Shown here piece by piece: positions 1-11,031 of a stretch of 64,000 bases of DNA. Origin of the DNA: Nymphaea colorata (Eukaryota; Streptophyta; Magnoliopsida; Nymphaeales; Nymphaeaceae). Positions within the stretch are counted from its first letter, which is position 1, and each line of letters starts with the position of its first letter. Made by a program: the position numbers and the translations under genes. The notes below the pieces were generated by a model. The model saw only the letters and a program-made list of their open reading frames with translations. It did not search any database and was not told the origin of the DNA. Location: NCBI RefSeq assembly GCF_008831285.2, contig NC_045138.2, positions 32,769,934 to 32,833,933 on the forward strand, written 5' to 3'.

Positions 1-1025
1 CAAATTCTAAATCTAGATCCAAATTTAGATCCAATTCCTTGTTTTTAGTTTTTACCTCAATCCTTATTTAAATCTAAGATTCAGAACTAATTATGAATTT
101 TAGATCCAAATCCAAATATATTATTTTTTATCCATTCTATGATCTTGATCTAAATTCATCTCTCTAATTTTCAAATCCGAGAGCTAAATCCATTTTCAGA
201 TCTGAATACAAGTTAAATGATTCCCAGTATCGAGGCATTATGATTGTTTTCCCAATACCAATAATTTTTAATTCAAAATTCTCAAAATAACCTTGATTTT
301 TAGAAAATATCATTGAATTTCACAAAATGACCTTGGTTGTCTTGAAATATCATTTTTTTAAAATAACCTTAGTGAATGCTGGTTTTTACGAGAACCTCAG
401 TGAGTGAATGAGTGAGATGGAGGAGAGGTAATCGCAGCAATGGTACCAGAAAAAGACATGTCATCCTGTTAGAGTTTTTTTTTTTTTCGACCCGACAAAA
501 TACTCAAATAGGATTTTTGTTGATCCAAGACAAATTGTCAGTAAAAGTAAGCAAAATGTTGGTAAAGATGTTTTGATAAAGTAACTGAACTGTCGGTTTT
601 GACTTTTTACATTTGTTCTTTTCACTAAAGCGAAAATTTCGTGACCAGTTTGATGTTTTTATGACGTCATGTTTGCAATAGTAAAAACCGTTTTTGGGTG
701 TAGATGAATGGCTCCCATCCATGCATAGAGAAACCAACTAACCATGCCACGTTCAACTCTGCGAGGTAACAGAGAACACGAATTTGTATCTTCTCATTTC
801 TTGCACAAAGCCAGAACCACGTAAACTGGTGTCCAGTGCCACAACAAACTTTAGATGCTTCAACACATTGTAAAGCCTCCAAAATTTTCCTCAAGCGAGA
901 TGGACACACCAAGTTGAATATGATAAAATACTCAAATTCTTTAGAGGATTCTAATGCAGAAAGCATCCGCACATTTTCTGCTCCCAAACAATATCTCATA
1001 CTTGAAAGTTCAAAAAAGAAGGTGA
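1..1025. other. AT-rich spacer, 3' flank of histidinol dehydrogenase
   Basis: AT-rich sequence lying downstream of the minus-strand histidinol dehydrogenase gene. The first 200 bases repeat variants of the words aaatttagatcc and aaatctaga, which looks like low-complexity decay. I see no reading frame with a recognisable family. The last few hundred bases before the stop codon at 1026 probably contain its 3' UTR and polyadenylation region. Confidence 0.5.
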
Positions 1026-2411
1026 TCATCTTGGAAGTGCTGCTTCAATGTCTTGTAACCTAAGAGTGACTGCCCTCTTGTGAGCCTCAAGCCCTTCAAC
1101 TTCAGCCATTTTGGCGACATATGGCCCAAGCTTCCTCAGCCCTTCCTCTGTTAAGGATTGAACCGTGATATACTTAAGGAAAGAATCCAGTGAAACCCCA
1201 CCATACATCCGTGCATACCCATACGTTGGCAGGACATGGTTTGTTCCACTAGCATAATCCCCGACGCTCTCAGGTGTCCATTGACCCAGAAATACTGAAC
1301 CTGCCACGGAGATACACGGCAACCTATGAGCAACAAAATATGATAGTAATGGTTGAATACTAATGCACCAAATTCAAAAGGTTTTTTTATCAGCCAAACA
1401 ACTGAACAGGACACTACACATTCACGAAATACCCCAAGTTGAGCAACGCAGAGGACTATCCATTGCCTGCAAATCTAGTTCAACTGGGGACAACTACATC
1501 ACATGTTAAAGTCCACTTGATGCAGAGACTTCATTCCATAGAAGGCAAGCTTCTTTGTGGTAAAGAAGCTTGAAATATAGAGGACAGGAAAATCACACCA
1601 GCTTCAACGACAGTAATGTCAACCACAGTTTGGTTCTGAATTACATACAGACCAAGACACCCAGAAGGTTCTCTCCTTACCCAAAAAAAAATTGTATGCA
1701 AAAAAGGAACTTGCAATGCCAGAAAATTTATTTGAAAAACAGAATGATATTTTAGTGAAAAGAACATTGTTGAGATTGCTGACCCGAGGATGCAAAGTGG
1801 TATTCTTCTCAGATATGTTAACGTGTCTGTCATTCTTATGGAACATTAAAGCATGCCAGAAAATAATACCTGCATTCTCAACTAATCCCTCCCACTTTTC
1901 TGCATCCTTGACGTTAATAATTAGATGTTCTGGTGCATAAAGATTTGCAAAAGACATAGCCTGCAACATTCAAAACCAACATGAACAAAAATGTTGCAAA
2001 TTTAACTGAACATACCAATCATAATCAATTCAAGGTTCCAAGCTCACAAATAATAAGCCACTTAGAATTGCATTCAGTGGCGCAGCCAGAAATTTCTGGC
2101 TAAGGGGCATTATTATTTTAAGTTTGAACTTCGAAGCGTTAGGGGGCACTCATATAAATAAAAAAGAATAAAGTATCACTATGTAAATAAACCAAATTTA
2201 GTGGGCAGCCGCAACATGTCTCCGCCACTGGATGCATCAGTTTCTGAAGCAAGCAGTTGCTCCAAGCCTCCAATAGCCAACAGAACCAGACCCAAGTTAC
2301 TACCTTCCTAGCTAAGTCACATGAGTACAGGTGCGGTTCAGGTACGGGTACGGAGGTACGGGTATGGACGCGGTAACTTTAGAAAACGTGGGTAGGGGGA
2401 TAATGGCAGGA

Positions 2412-2457
<46 letters not shown>

Positions 2458-5400
2458 TTATATACACAAATAATATAAAATCAAAATGAAAGCAACATTT
2501 AAATAAACAAGTGATTTTAAATAATAACATTACATGTTCATGAACAATAACTCTAAAAGCATAATGAAAACTGAGTTGAAAAAAATAAATCACGTAAAAT
2601 TAAGCCGTTTGGATCGGTTTTGAACTAAAAAGTACCGAAATGTATCCAAGTACCCACTTTGGGTATGAGTACGGTGACAGAGGTATATGGACCTTATTAA
2701 AGTACCCATGTGACTTAGCTTCCTGACCTATAATTCAACTCACTAGAAATTTCAGAAAGCAGTTTCAGGTGTTGGCTGACCTCCTGCATGTCTTGGGTGC
2801 GCACAGTAAAACTGTGGCTTAGTGCTTTCGAAGCAAACTCCCCACGAGGTAGATTGTCACACTGTTTTCTGATTTCCATGTCAATAGCATCCATATCAAC
2901 ATCACCAACAACAACAAGGACAACTTGGCTATCTGGCCCATGCTCAGCCTAAATTTCATAAAACATACAGAAATTGGGTTGGTTGTTAGTCTGGGCATAT
3001 TCAACCAACAGCACAACAAAGTGTGAGGATATATCTGACAGTAAACAAAAAGGGATATGCTAATGACATCTAAAAGCAAGAAAAGAAATGATAAAAGCAA
3101 GCAATGAGCAAACATAACCTGAGAGAGCAAATCAGCAGCAATGTGAACAGGGTTAGCATGTTTATCAGCAATAACCAATACTTCTGATGGGCCAGCAGGC
3201 ATGTCTATGGAAACCATAGCCTCACTATTCTGGAGAAAGAAAAGAACACAATAACAAGGTTCTTTTAGTCATCAAGCAAAAGAACCTTCAACCTTCAACA
3301 TGTAACAATTCTTCTGACAACAATAAACAAGATCTTTGTTATCTTCAAGCAAAAATAGCTTCAGCATATAACAGCAAGATACTTCCGAAAAGGAAATTAA
3401 ACCTCAGAAAGGAAAAATCAAAGAATGTTTTATGAAACTTTAGGAAGCATAAGCAACTTAAATGCATGGAATTGGTAGAAAATCATGAACAAAGAACAAG
3501 ACACAAAGCATGAAGATTGTGAGCCATTAGAGAAATGGAACGGCTCACTTTTTTTTTTATATAGTTAGCATCATTTACTTAATTCAAAAGTAGAAATGAA
3601 CCCCTGCATGTACACATTTACTTTGCAGTTTTGTAAGCATGCTTTCCTAGCATATATGCAGTTTTACAAAGAAAGAAGCAGAATCCAGATGTAAGAGAAA
3701 CATATATGCACTAAATTAACATGGGAAAAACAGAGCGTCTCAGATAAAACATACTATGATTACTTCACATATTACATCTTAAGCAGAATTAGAAGATGAA
3801 CATACTTGAAGCATCATTTTTGCAGCTGTCACATACTGATTTCCCGGACCAAAAATTTTTTCCACCTGAAAATCACAGCAACGCAAATTTATCAAGATTA
3901 CTGCAAAGAGAAGTCTGCCCTCAACTGTTAAATTGTGCTGGATTTAATACCAGAAACGGTACAAATCCTTCGTCAGAGTATCAATTGATGACTAAAACTA
4001 TACAAAAACACAGAAATTTATGCAAGGTAACTGTTTCATGCATCAAAATATTTGCACAAAGCACCAAATGAAAACTCCTTTCACTTGTCAAGCACTTCAG
4101 GTATCAGAAATAGCTGGAGGTTCAGCCAAAGACTCAAAATCATTGAAATTTACGAACAAAGGAGATAAATTTCGATTTGGTAAACAGAAGTCATAATAGT
4201 CATAAGAATAAGTCTCTACCTTGGGGCAAGATAGAGTCCCCCAAGCCATAGCTGCAATTGCCTAGTAAAAAGAAAAGGAACAGACAACAGCTATACAATA
4301 CTGTATAACAAAATACTATTGAAATCGTATAAGCTTGAAAGACTTCTTTTACTTGAGCTCCCCCTGCTTTCAGTATGTGTGTAACACCAGCTTTCCTAGC
4401 GCAGTAAACAACCTCCTGTAAGTTGACCAATTGATTAGATTAAATATCGCAGGAAAAGATAAACGCAGTAAGTTAAACTATCACCTTGCAAACACTGCCA
4501 TCACGACTTGGAGGTGTTGCAAGAACGACAGTTTTGCATCCAGCAATCTGTGCAGGCTGGTGAAGAGAAGAAACAAAGTGTCAACCATATCCATCCATGT
4601 GTGATCATTTTGTCACTCTCAATAAACACGATATCACCAAGATCATAAAACAGAATTATATGGAACATCGAAGTCCAGTGCAAACATGGACTATAACAGC
4701 TGAATAGCACCATAAGAAATGCAGGAAAAAGTACCACAGATAGCATTAACGAAGTTGAAGGTAAAACAGCAGTTCCTCCTGGAACATACAGGCCAACAGC
4801 AGAAATACACCTTGCCACCCGCTTGCATCTTACACCCTATCAATGTTCATATGACCTCAGTAAAAAGTGAAGGAAAACAAGGAGATGCTTGCATAAAAAG
4901 ACTTACTTTCATGTTCTCAACACTTTTCTCAGGAGCTTTCTGAGCAAGATGAAATGCATATATATTGTCGTATGCCACATCAAATGCTTCTTTTACTTGT
5001 GGATCAAGCTGGAGATTAAAAAAAAACACACAACTAAATCTTCAATTATCAATTGAAGAAACAAAATTTTCTTTGGATATGCCTCTCTATTGTTTCAGAA
5101 AGAACAAATGAGAAAGAAAATGAGTCCATCCTGAGGCACATTGTGTCTATCAGACTAGTGACAAGTGTTAGCAACTTATCCTACATTTTTGTTGAAAATG
5201 TTTAGGAAATATAATGAATGTAACCAATTATGAGTTAACATTCACAATTATAAAAGAGAACCTTTGGCTCAGGAAGATCAGCAACCCGTTCCACTATCTT
5301 ATCCAAAGCTGCTCCATCAAAACGAGCAGTATAGCTAGAAGAAAAGGACACAGAATCAGAGTACTGTGCTAGATAAGAAAAAAGTAAAATGTACAGAAAA

Positions 5401-6774
5401 ACAACAGTCAAAACCAGAAAAAGGAGAGTACTAAAAGAGAAGAAGTCAAAAGTAAGATCTACTAACTCTATGACAGCAGCATCACCTCTATTTCGCACAT
5501 CCTCCACAATGGGGGAAACCTAGTTCAGACACGTAAATATAGACCCTATCACTTCACAAGCTAAGCTGTAAGAGACCAGAATGATTTTGCATCTAAAATG
5601 ACATTAGGGCTCACAATGTTGAAAATAGATGAGAAATCAATGCGAGGGCGAGCCTTTAGACCATTCAATTCTGCATTGCTTAGCTCAGAGAGTCTGTAAG
5701 ACTTCATTGAGCACCTTGTGTTGACAGGCTTAGAAGTTGAACCTGTCACAACATTATGAAATAAAAGCAATGAGAAGACGAATCGGAAGAGAATACAATG
5801 ATTAACTGATTAACATTGCAAAGTACTACAAACAAATTCTTAATCTAGACAAATGAAAAAATGATGCAGCATTGAAAACTTATTCTACTCCACATCATAA
5901 TACCAGAATTTTATTTTCAACATTTCAAAAACTAGAAAACTATCTCAATGATTCATAAACCAAGACAAGCACATCTATGACGCAGATGCTCGGCAAAAAC
6001 CATAATAGGACTGGTCTTGGGTTTCTAGGAAACTGATCAGTGAGTGAATTTTTGACAAGATGATCAGACCCAAGATCTATCAAGTCAAGACAAAATTCTA
6101 GAGTTTATCATATCTGTAACTAAGCCTGGGCATCGGGCCGGGCCGGGCCAACCCGGCCTGATAAAAGAATCCAAAATTGAGCCCGATTATTGTGTCGGGC
6201 CAGCCTGATACCCAGCCCATTAATAATCGGGCCAGGCTGGGCCGACAATTAATCGGGCCAGGCTGGGCCGACAATTAATCGGGCCTCGGGCTTGATCTTA
6301 TGCCCGAGGCCCTGCCCGGTCCGATCATGGGCCCTGAGGGACGAACTGGGCTTCTTGCTGTGAATCTCCTTTTTCTAAAGAGAGAAGCATCAAGAAGAGG
6401 CAGGTTTCCTTCTTCGGCCACTGGTTTCTGAAAAGAGAGAGGGAGGAAGAGTATAGAAATAGAGAAGGCAGAATGGGGTCGTCGTCTAATGGCATCGACG
6501 CATAACAGCTACCTCCGCCAAATCAACACCACCGGCTCCTCCCCCACCGATGCCCTCCACCACCACCGGCTCTTCCCCCACCAACGCCCTCCATCACTTT
6601 GGCTCCTCCCCCACCGATGCCCACCACCACCACCGGCTCCTCCCCCACCGATACCCTCCATCACCACTGCCGTTCTCTTCAGTTGCATAGCAGAACGATG
6701 GTTGATGGGGGAGAAACAATGAAACCAGAAAATGAAATGAAACCAAACCAAAACCCTAACATAACTTAATTTTA

Positions 6775-6805
<31 letters not shown>

Positions 6806-9334
6806 TCTAATTACCGGGCCCTCGGCAATCAAAGTTTGAAGCCCAGGCCCGACCCCGTTTATTACCCGGCCGGGCCCATTAATATAAGTCAGAGTTTGAA
6901 GCCCGGGCCCGACCCAGTTTATTACCGGGCCGGGCCCATTAATATAAGCTCGTTATCACTTATTTGAGAGCCCCGGCCCAGGCCCGAGTCGGGCCGGGTA
7001 CCGAGTACCCGGTCCCGGTGCCCAGGCTTATTTGTAACACCCCAAAAATTTAGTCTCCTATTAAAGATTGTGAGAGATCTTCAAGGTCATATAAAATGAG
7101 TCAGTAAAGAGATACTTGTCCTATCTCCTAGTCTTTTTGGGGTTGGAGCCGAAACGGATAGGGGGTGGGTTCAAATCTATCGAACCAGGGGGCCCGAGCA
7201 CATGAGTAAGTCAGGTTGTTACAGTGGTATCAGAGTCGGTTCCAACACTCGAACTTAGGGTCTCACACGCGCGGAGGTGTATGCCTTAAAAGGAGTGGAT
7301 TGTAACACCTCCAGAAATTTAGTCTCATATTGAAGATTGTGAGAGATCTTCAAGGGCTTATAAAATGGATCATTAAAGAGATGGTTGTCCTGGTTCCTAG
7401 CCTTTTGGGGGGTTGAAGCCGAAACTGTTAAGGAGCGAGTTCGGATCCGCCGAACAGGGGGCCCGAGCCCAGGAGTGAGTCAGGTTGTTACAATATCATA
7501 GTCCATCCAATGAGCTACACTAAGTTACTAACTTGTTGCATGGGATCAGTCAGCTTAAAGCCATAAACTACCTGAATTCAGACCCTAACAAAAATCCAAA
7601 AGGCGCCTCAGTTTGTATAAAACCCATAAGATATTGATTGAGCTCCTAGTAAATCTTGTAGACCAAATCAGACACTAACCCCATCACTCGCAACATTTTT
7701 TGCCCAAATTATTGCACATCAAGTCATTGTAAACTGAGCAGATGCCCTATAAATTGAAAGTCACACACTGGTAATAAAGAAATACTCTTCAACCTTTAAA
7801 CAGCAAACAAAGAGCAAATAGATATGTCCAATTTAGAAAACTATCTATTGGCTTTCACATTCATAGATGGAGAGCTTTCCTGACAAACCATCATTTATCT
7901 AACATGCCAATACACTTGATTACCACAAGCCAACCTGCAACAAATTAGACCATCCAGTAGTATTTTCATTTTTTAATTCATTTAGTGCATTCTTTCCAGT
8001 TTTACATGAAACTAATGTCCTCATAACAATTTTCAAATAGTATGTGTAAGGATGATGGATAATGTAAACTGGGTTGTTTCACATCATTGTGTATACTAGC
8101 GCTAAGGTACACTTTAATCCCTGTATTGCATCTGAAACACTAACAGAGGCTCCTGACCCACAAAGGGAATTCAGCTACGCAGCGTCCAAAGCAGAACAAC
8201 ACAAGGTGCCAAGCGAAATAGCACAACATAAATAAGATGAAGGACAGAAATGTAGCTAATAACCCCACAAACCCCTTTCAAGGGACAAAGACTAAAGTCA
8301 CTAAAACCGATGAATAAGAAATTAAGAATCAAACAAAGAGTTGCTACAAGCCTACAAGCATGATACTTTGAGAACCAAGCAAAGAAATCATGAACGTTGA
8401 ATCCAAAGATTCAACTTTCCAAAGCAAAACACCAAACAAATAAGGGGGAAAAAAATCTATATCTCAAGAAAGCAACTTCCACCTGACAGCGGCCAAAGGG
8501 TCCGCAAATGCAATCTTAATCCGCCAAGCTTTTGAGAATACTTAATTATAGATGCACCACCAAGTATGCTGCTCCCGCTACAAGAAGCGGAAGAAATGTC
8601 CATCTACAGCTTCTGAGAGCCTTCCTGCATTCCTCACTCAAATAATTTATATCCCATATGGGAACTTAGACATAACTCTGAAACAACTTACAGAGATCCA
8701 TAAAAAACAGGAACTACTTGAAAAGTATGGAAAAAAATTTGAAGGATCAAAAGTTCCAAATAGACAAAAACTTTGCGGAAGATTAAGGCTTTGAGGTTGC
8801 ACGGCTTAAGAATGAATGATCGGTCAACAACTAGCAACAAGGCAACAAGAGTATCAATCCCATTACTATAACATTGGAGATAAAAAAATGTACAAAAGAA
8901 AGTGAAGAACCGAGAACTTAATCAAACTCAGAATTCGAAGATACTCGCAGTATAAGGACGACTACAAGTTTCCCCTAACACAGTAGATGGCAATCAATGC
9001 CACTACTTTATCTGACACTGTTCGATGAAAATGAGAAAGTCGTGCAATAACTAACAACGAAAGACTAGCAACGGGGATCCCCTCAATTTTTGGCAACATT
9101 GATCTTACCGGAGTTGGAATCCCTTGCAGCCGTGAGCAACGTCCGCCGGTAGCTGTTGCCTTGGACACGACAGAGGCTTGTCGTCCGGAATGAATTCTGG
9201 CGAGGAGGGAGGGAGACACCGAGGAAAAGGCCGGTTATCGCGGGTAGAGAGATTTTGTTCAAGACAAAAGGGATAGAAAGTGGCTGGATCGTGCGTCGAG
9301 ACAACAAGAGAGACAAAGAGAAAAGATTTTTCAA
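1026..9334 (-). CDS. HDH: Histidinol dehydrogenase (plastid histidine biosynthesis), 14 exons
   Basis: Catalyses the last two oxidations of histidine synthesis, L-histidinol to L-histidine with NAD, normally in the plastid. Exons in transcript order: ~9334-9109, 5742-5615, 5519-5467, 5334-5262, 5008-4907, 4836-4735, 4556-4485, 4415-4353, 4261-4220, 3865-3806, 3229-3119, 2948-2781, 1960-1870, 1300-1026. All junctions are GT-AG and keep phase. The product matches plant HISN8 along its length. Counting from the conserved Met in exon 2 (5707) gives 434 residues, the same length as E. coli HisD. On that numbering the zinc and catalytic residues are all present: Q257, H260, E324, H325, D358, H365, H417. 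Exon 1 is open from 9352 to its donor and looks like a Ser/Arg-rich transit peptide, but it has no ATG; the 9334 start used here is TTG. Identity is certain; the N-terminus is not. Confidence 0.93.
2075..2230. mobile_element. MITE-like element in HDH intron (CAGTGGCG ends)
   Basis: A 156-bp AT-rich insert bounded by cagtggcgcagccag on the left and ctccgccactg on the right, which are imperfect inverted repeats. It lies in the intron between the exons at 2781-2948 and 1870-1960. The ends match the widespread plant cagtggcggagcc repeat type, seen again near 28.2 kb and 32.2-32.5 kb. Target duplication is unclear; both flanks share the word tgcat. Confidence 0.5.
2310..2719. mobile_element. MITE with terminal inverted repeats in HDH intron
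   Basis: A roughly 410-bp element with near-perfect terminal inverted repeats: gctaagtcacatgagtac at the left end and gtacccatgtgacttagc at the right. The interior is non-coding, with gtacgggtacgg-like words and an AT dinucleotide run at about 2417-2456. It shares an intron with the MITE at 2075. The word ttcct occurs on both outer sides and may be the target duplication, but I am not sure of the exact ends. Confidence 0.65.
6121..7030. mobile_element. hAT-like non-autonomous element nested in the TRIM 5' LTR
   Basis: A 910-bp insert starting taagcctgggcatcggg and ending cggtgcccaggctta, which are terminal inverted repeats. It is flanked by 8-bp duplications, tctgtaac (6113-6120) and tttgtaac (7031-7038), with one mismatch; an 8-bp duplication is the hAT signature. 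Both subterminal regions are full of gggccgggcc words. The middle holds a CCACCACCGGCTCC-rich tandem stretch (about 6525-6665) and an AT run at 6778-6805. It has no transposase. Related copies occur at 54932-55114 and 56701-57044. Confidence 0.8.
7033..7223 (+). repeat. TRIM 5' LTR
   Basis: A 191-bp direct repeat, starting tgtaacacc and ending ggttgttaca, closely similar along its length to 7301-7492. Its first six bases are duplicated at 6115-6120 by the hAT-like insertion. A gggttcaaatc word at 7167 resembles a Pol III B box, but I see no matching A box. Confidence 0.8.
7225..7243 (+). other. Primer-binding site, initiator Met tRNA type
   Basis: The sequence tggtatcagagtcggttcc starts one base after the 5' LTR. 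It matches the usual plant retrotransposon primer-binding word tggtatcagagc in its first 11 bases, so minus-strand synthesis would be primed by initiator methionine tRNA. Confidence 0.8.
7301..7492 (+). repeat. TRIM 3' LTR
   Basis: A 192-bp partner of the 5' LTR. It is preceded by a purine-rich stretch (about 7287-7299) in the polypurine-tract position and followed directly by the target duplication atatc. Scattered substitutions between the two LTRs mean the insertion is not recent. Confidence 0.8.
7498..9108. other. Remainder of HDH intron 1, no feature seen
   Basis: AT-rich intron sequence between the TRIM and the donor at 9108-9107. I see no reading frame with a known family and no long repeat here. 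Confidence 0.4.
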
Positions 9335-9449
9335 AATGTGCGACTTAGTTTTTTATCTATTCACAATCACGCCAATTCTTTCTTTTTTTCTCAGTTAAGT
9401 GTTTTCCCAACATCGTCTATTCGAATCAACAAACAAACAAATGCACCAT

Positions 9450-10129
9450 CTCAACCGGTCTTGCAGCTTTGACCATACTCAGCTAGTAGTGCGATCCAAG
9501 AAATCACATTCCGTGGCAAAAGAATTTCATCGAACAACTGAAGTGAATTCTCGACTTCACCAACACCGACATACCCTGAAATAATGGAGTACAGATCTCT
9601 CTCAGGCATTTCACCAAATACTTGCTCCACGGTATTAATGGAATGAAATGACGTGTAAAAGCTAAATCACTGTTAGAGATCTGCGTCACTGTCTCTTGCC
9701 CTGCTTTTCTTTCTCCTTCTTCGTTGATCAGATAGTTTCAGTGTATGGGCATGGATATGCTTGCCTTCCTCAATGGCCAAGATATGTCGACAGACCGTTA
9801 GCATCACGATAAAGGTGAAATTACTCGGATTAATGGAATTTTCAAGCATTTCACAGGATGATAAGATCGAATTCCTTGGAAGGCAGTTGACGGTGTAGCA
9901 TTTAATCATGATATTCCAGAAGAAGTCGTTTACAAGAGGCAGATGATCAAAGATTGCGGCATGCACCTGAACTCGGAAACTTCTCGAGGAAATGGTTATG
10001 GAAAGGGAAGCCATGGACGACGAACTGAACATGAACCTCATGGATTTGCTCGGTGCTCCAATTCTTCCACAAGTAAAGGAGCGAGAGATTTACAAGAAAT
10101 GAAAGAACCGTCGGCCTGATCATCACCAT
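9450..10129 (-). pseudogene. Broken PPR (PLS-class) gene
   Basis: A minus-strand relic of a plant pentatricopeptide repeat protein. It starts at an ATG at 10129. The first frame gives an N-terminal stretch containing EQIHEVHVQF and stops near 9950. A second frame carries FFWNIMIKCY, NPSNFTF and EEGKHIHAHTLK (about 9975-9725). A third frame carries VEQVFGEMPERDL, ISGYVGVGEVENSLQLFDE and RNVISW (about 9636-9455), then a stop. At least two frame changes and a large internal loss separate the pieces; an intact gene would have many more repeats between the second and third. It ends about 100 bp upstream of HDH exon 1, so the HDH promoter probably overlaps it. A good splice donor (CAG then GTAAGA, about 10169) lies just upstream. 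Confidence 0.8.
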
Positions 10130-10990
10130 CCGACGAGAGAGAGAGAGAGATGAGCACGTCTTACCTGAGAATATCTGGACCAGAGGAAAGCTGCTGAAGA
10201 GAATGACGCAAGGCCGCCGGAGAAGCAGCGGCCAAAGAGAAGAAGATTAAAAATATCTATAGTCGGACTTATTTCCCGCGCTCATCAAACGCGTTTGTAA
10301 CGTGTTTGCAAACACAAATTTAGTATCATGGGGATCAAGGCTATACTTTCACTGGTATATCGGCTCGCCTTTTCCCCGTCTCTTCCTCACCGGAACATTT
10401 TTTTTCCTTATTTTTAAGCACAAAAATCAAAATGTCGTTTGGTTGGTAAAAATATTTCAAGTCAAACGAATTGTGCCTTATGACTTGATCTTAATTTTAG
10501 GCTTTCTGGGACCTAACGATTAAACAATAAGCGGATTTCAACACCATATATTTCAGATTCAAATTAAGTAGCAAAAAAATTTGGTAGCTGAAGTTTTTCC
10601 TAGAGAAACCGAACGTATAAGTTTGTTTTGATCTTCCCCTTCTTTCTTTAAGCTTGAAAAAGTAAGCCTTTCGGTCTAATCATATCAACTCAGGTCGGCC
10701 AATATGCAACTTACTATCTAGTATCTACTGAAGAAATTGGCCAGCCAAAATACGACGTAAATCCTAATAATAATATTGTTCTATAGTCCATCAAACACCT
10801 CCATAAGCATGTTGGAGCGTTTAAAATGCCACTTACTAATAACAAGTCGAGAGCCTATCTCCCAGCAGCGCCTTGGTAGGAACATGGCACTCTAATTTCA
10901 AAATAAAAAGGAAAAAATCATTCCATAAAATAAAGTTAAAATCATCAAATAGAAAAAAAAAAGTTCAAGGCATATTTGTTCATTTGTTGC

Positions 10991-11031
<41 letters not shown>

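Larger units (their letters stand above)
6110..7497 (+). mobile_element. TRIM-type miniature LTR retrotransposon, interrupted by a hAT-like element
   Basis: The element begins TGTAAC at 6115 and ends GTTACA at 7492. It is flanked by the perfect 5-bp target duplication atatc at 6110-6114 and 7493-7497. Two direct repeats of about 190 bp (7033-7223 and 7301-7492) are the LTRs. Between them are about 77 bp starting with a primer-binding site for initiator methionine tRNA (tggtatcagag, from 7225). No gag or pol frame exists, so it depends on other elements for movement. It sits in HDH intron 1, opposite in orientation to that gene. The first six LTR bases are separated from the rest by the insert at 6121-7030. 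Confidence 0.85.
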
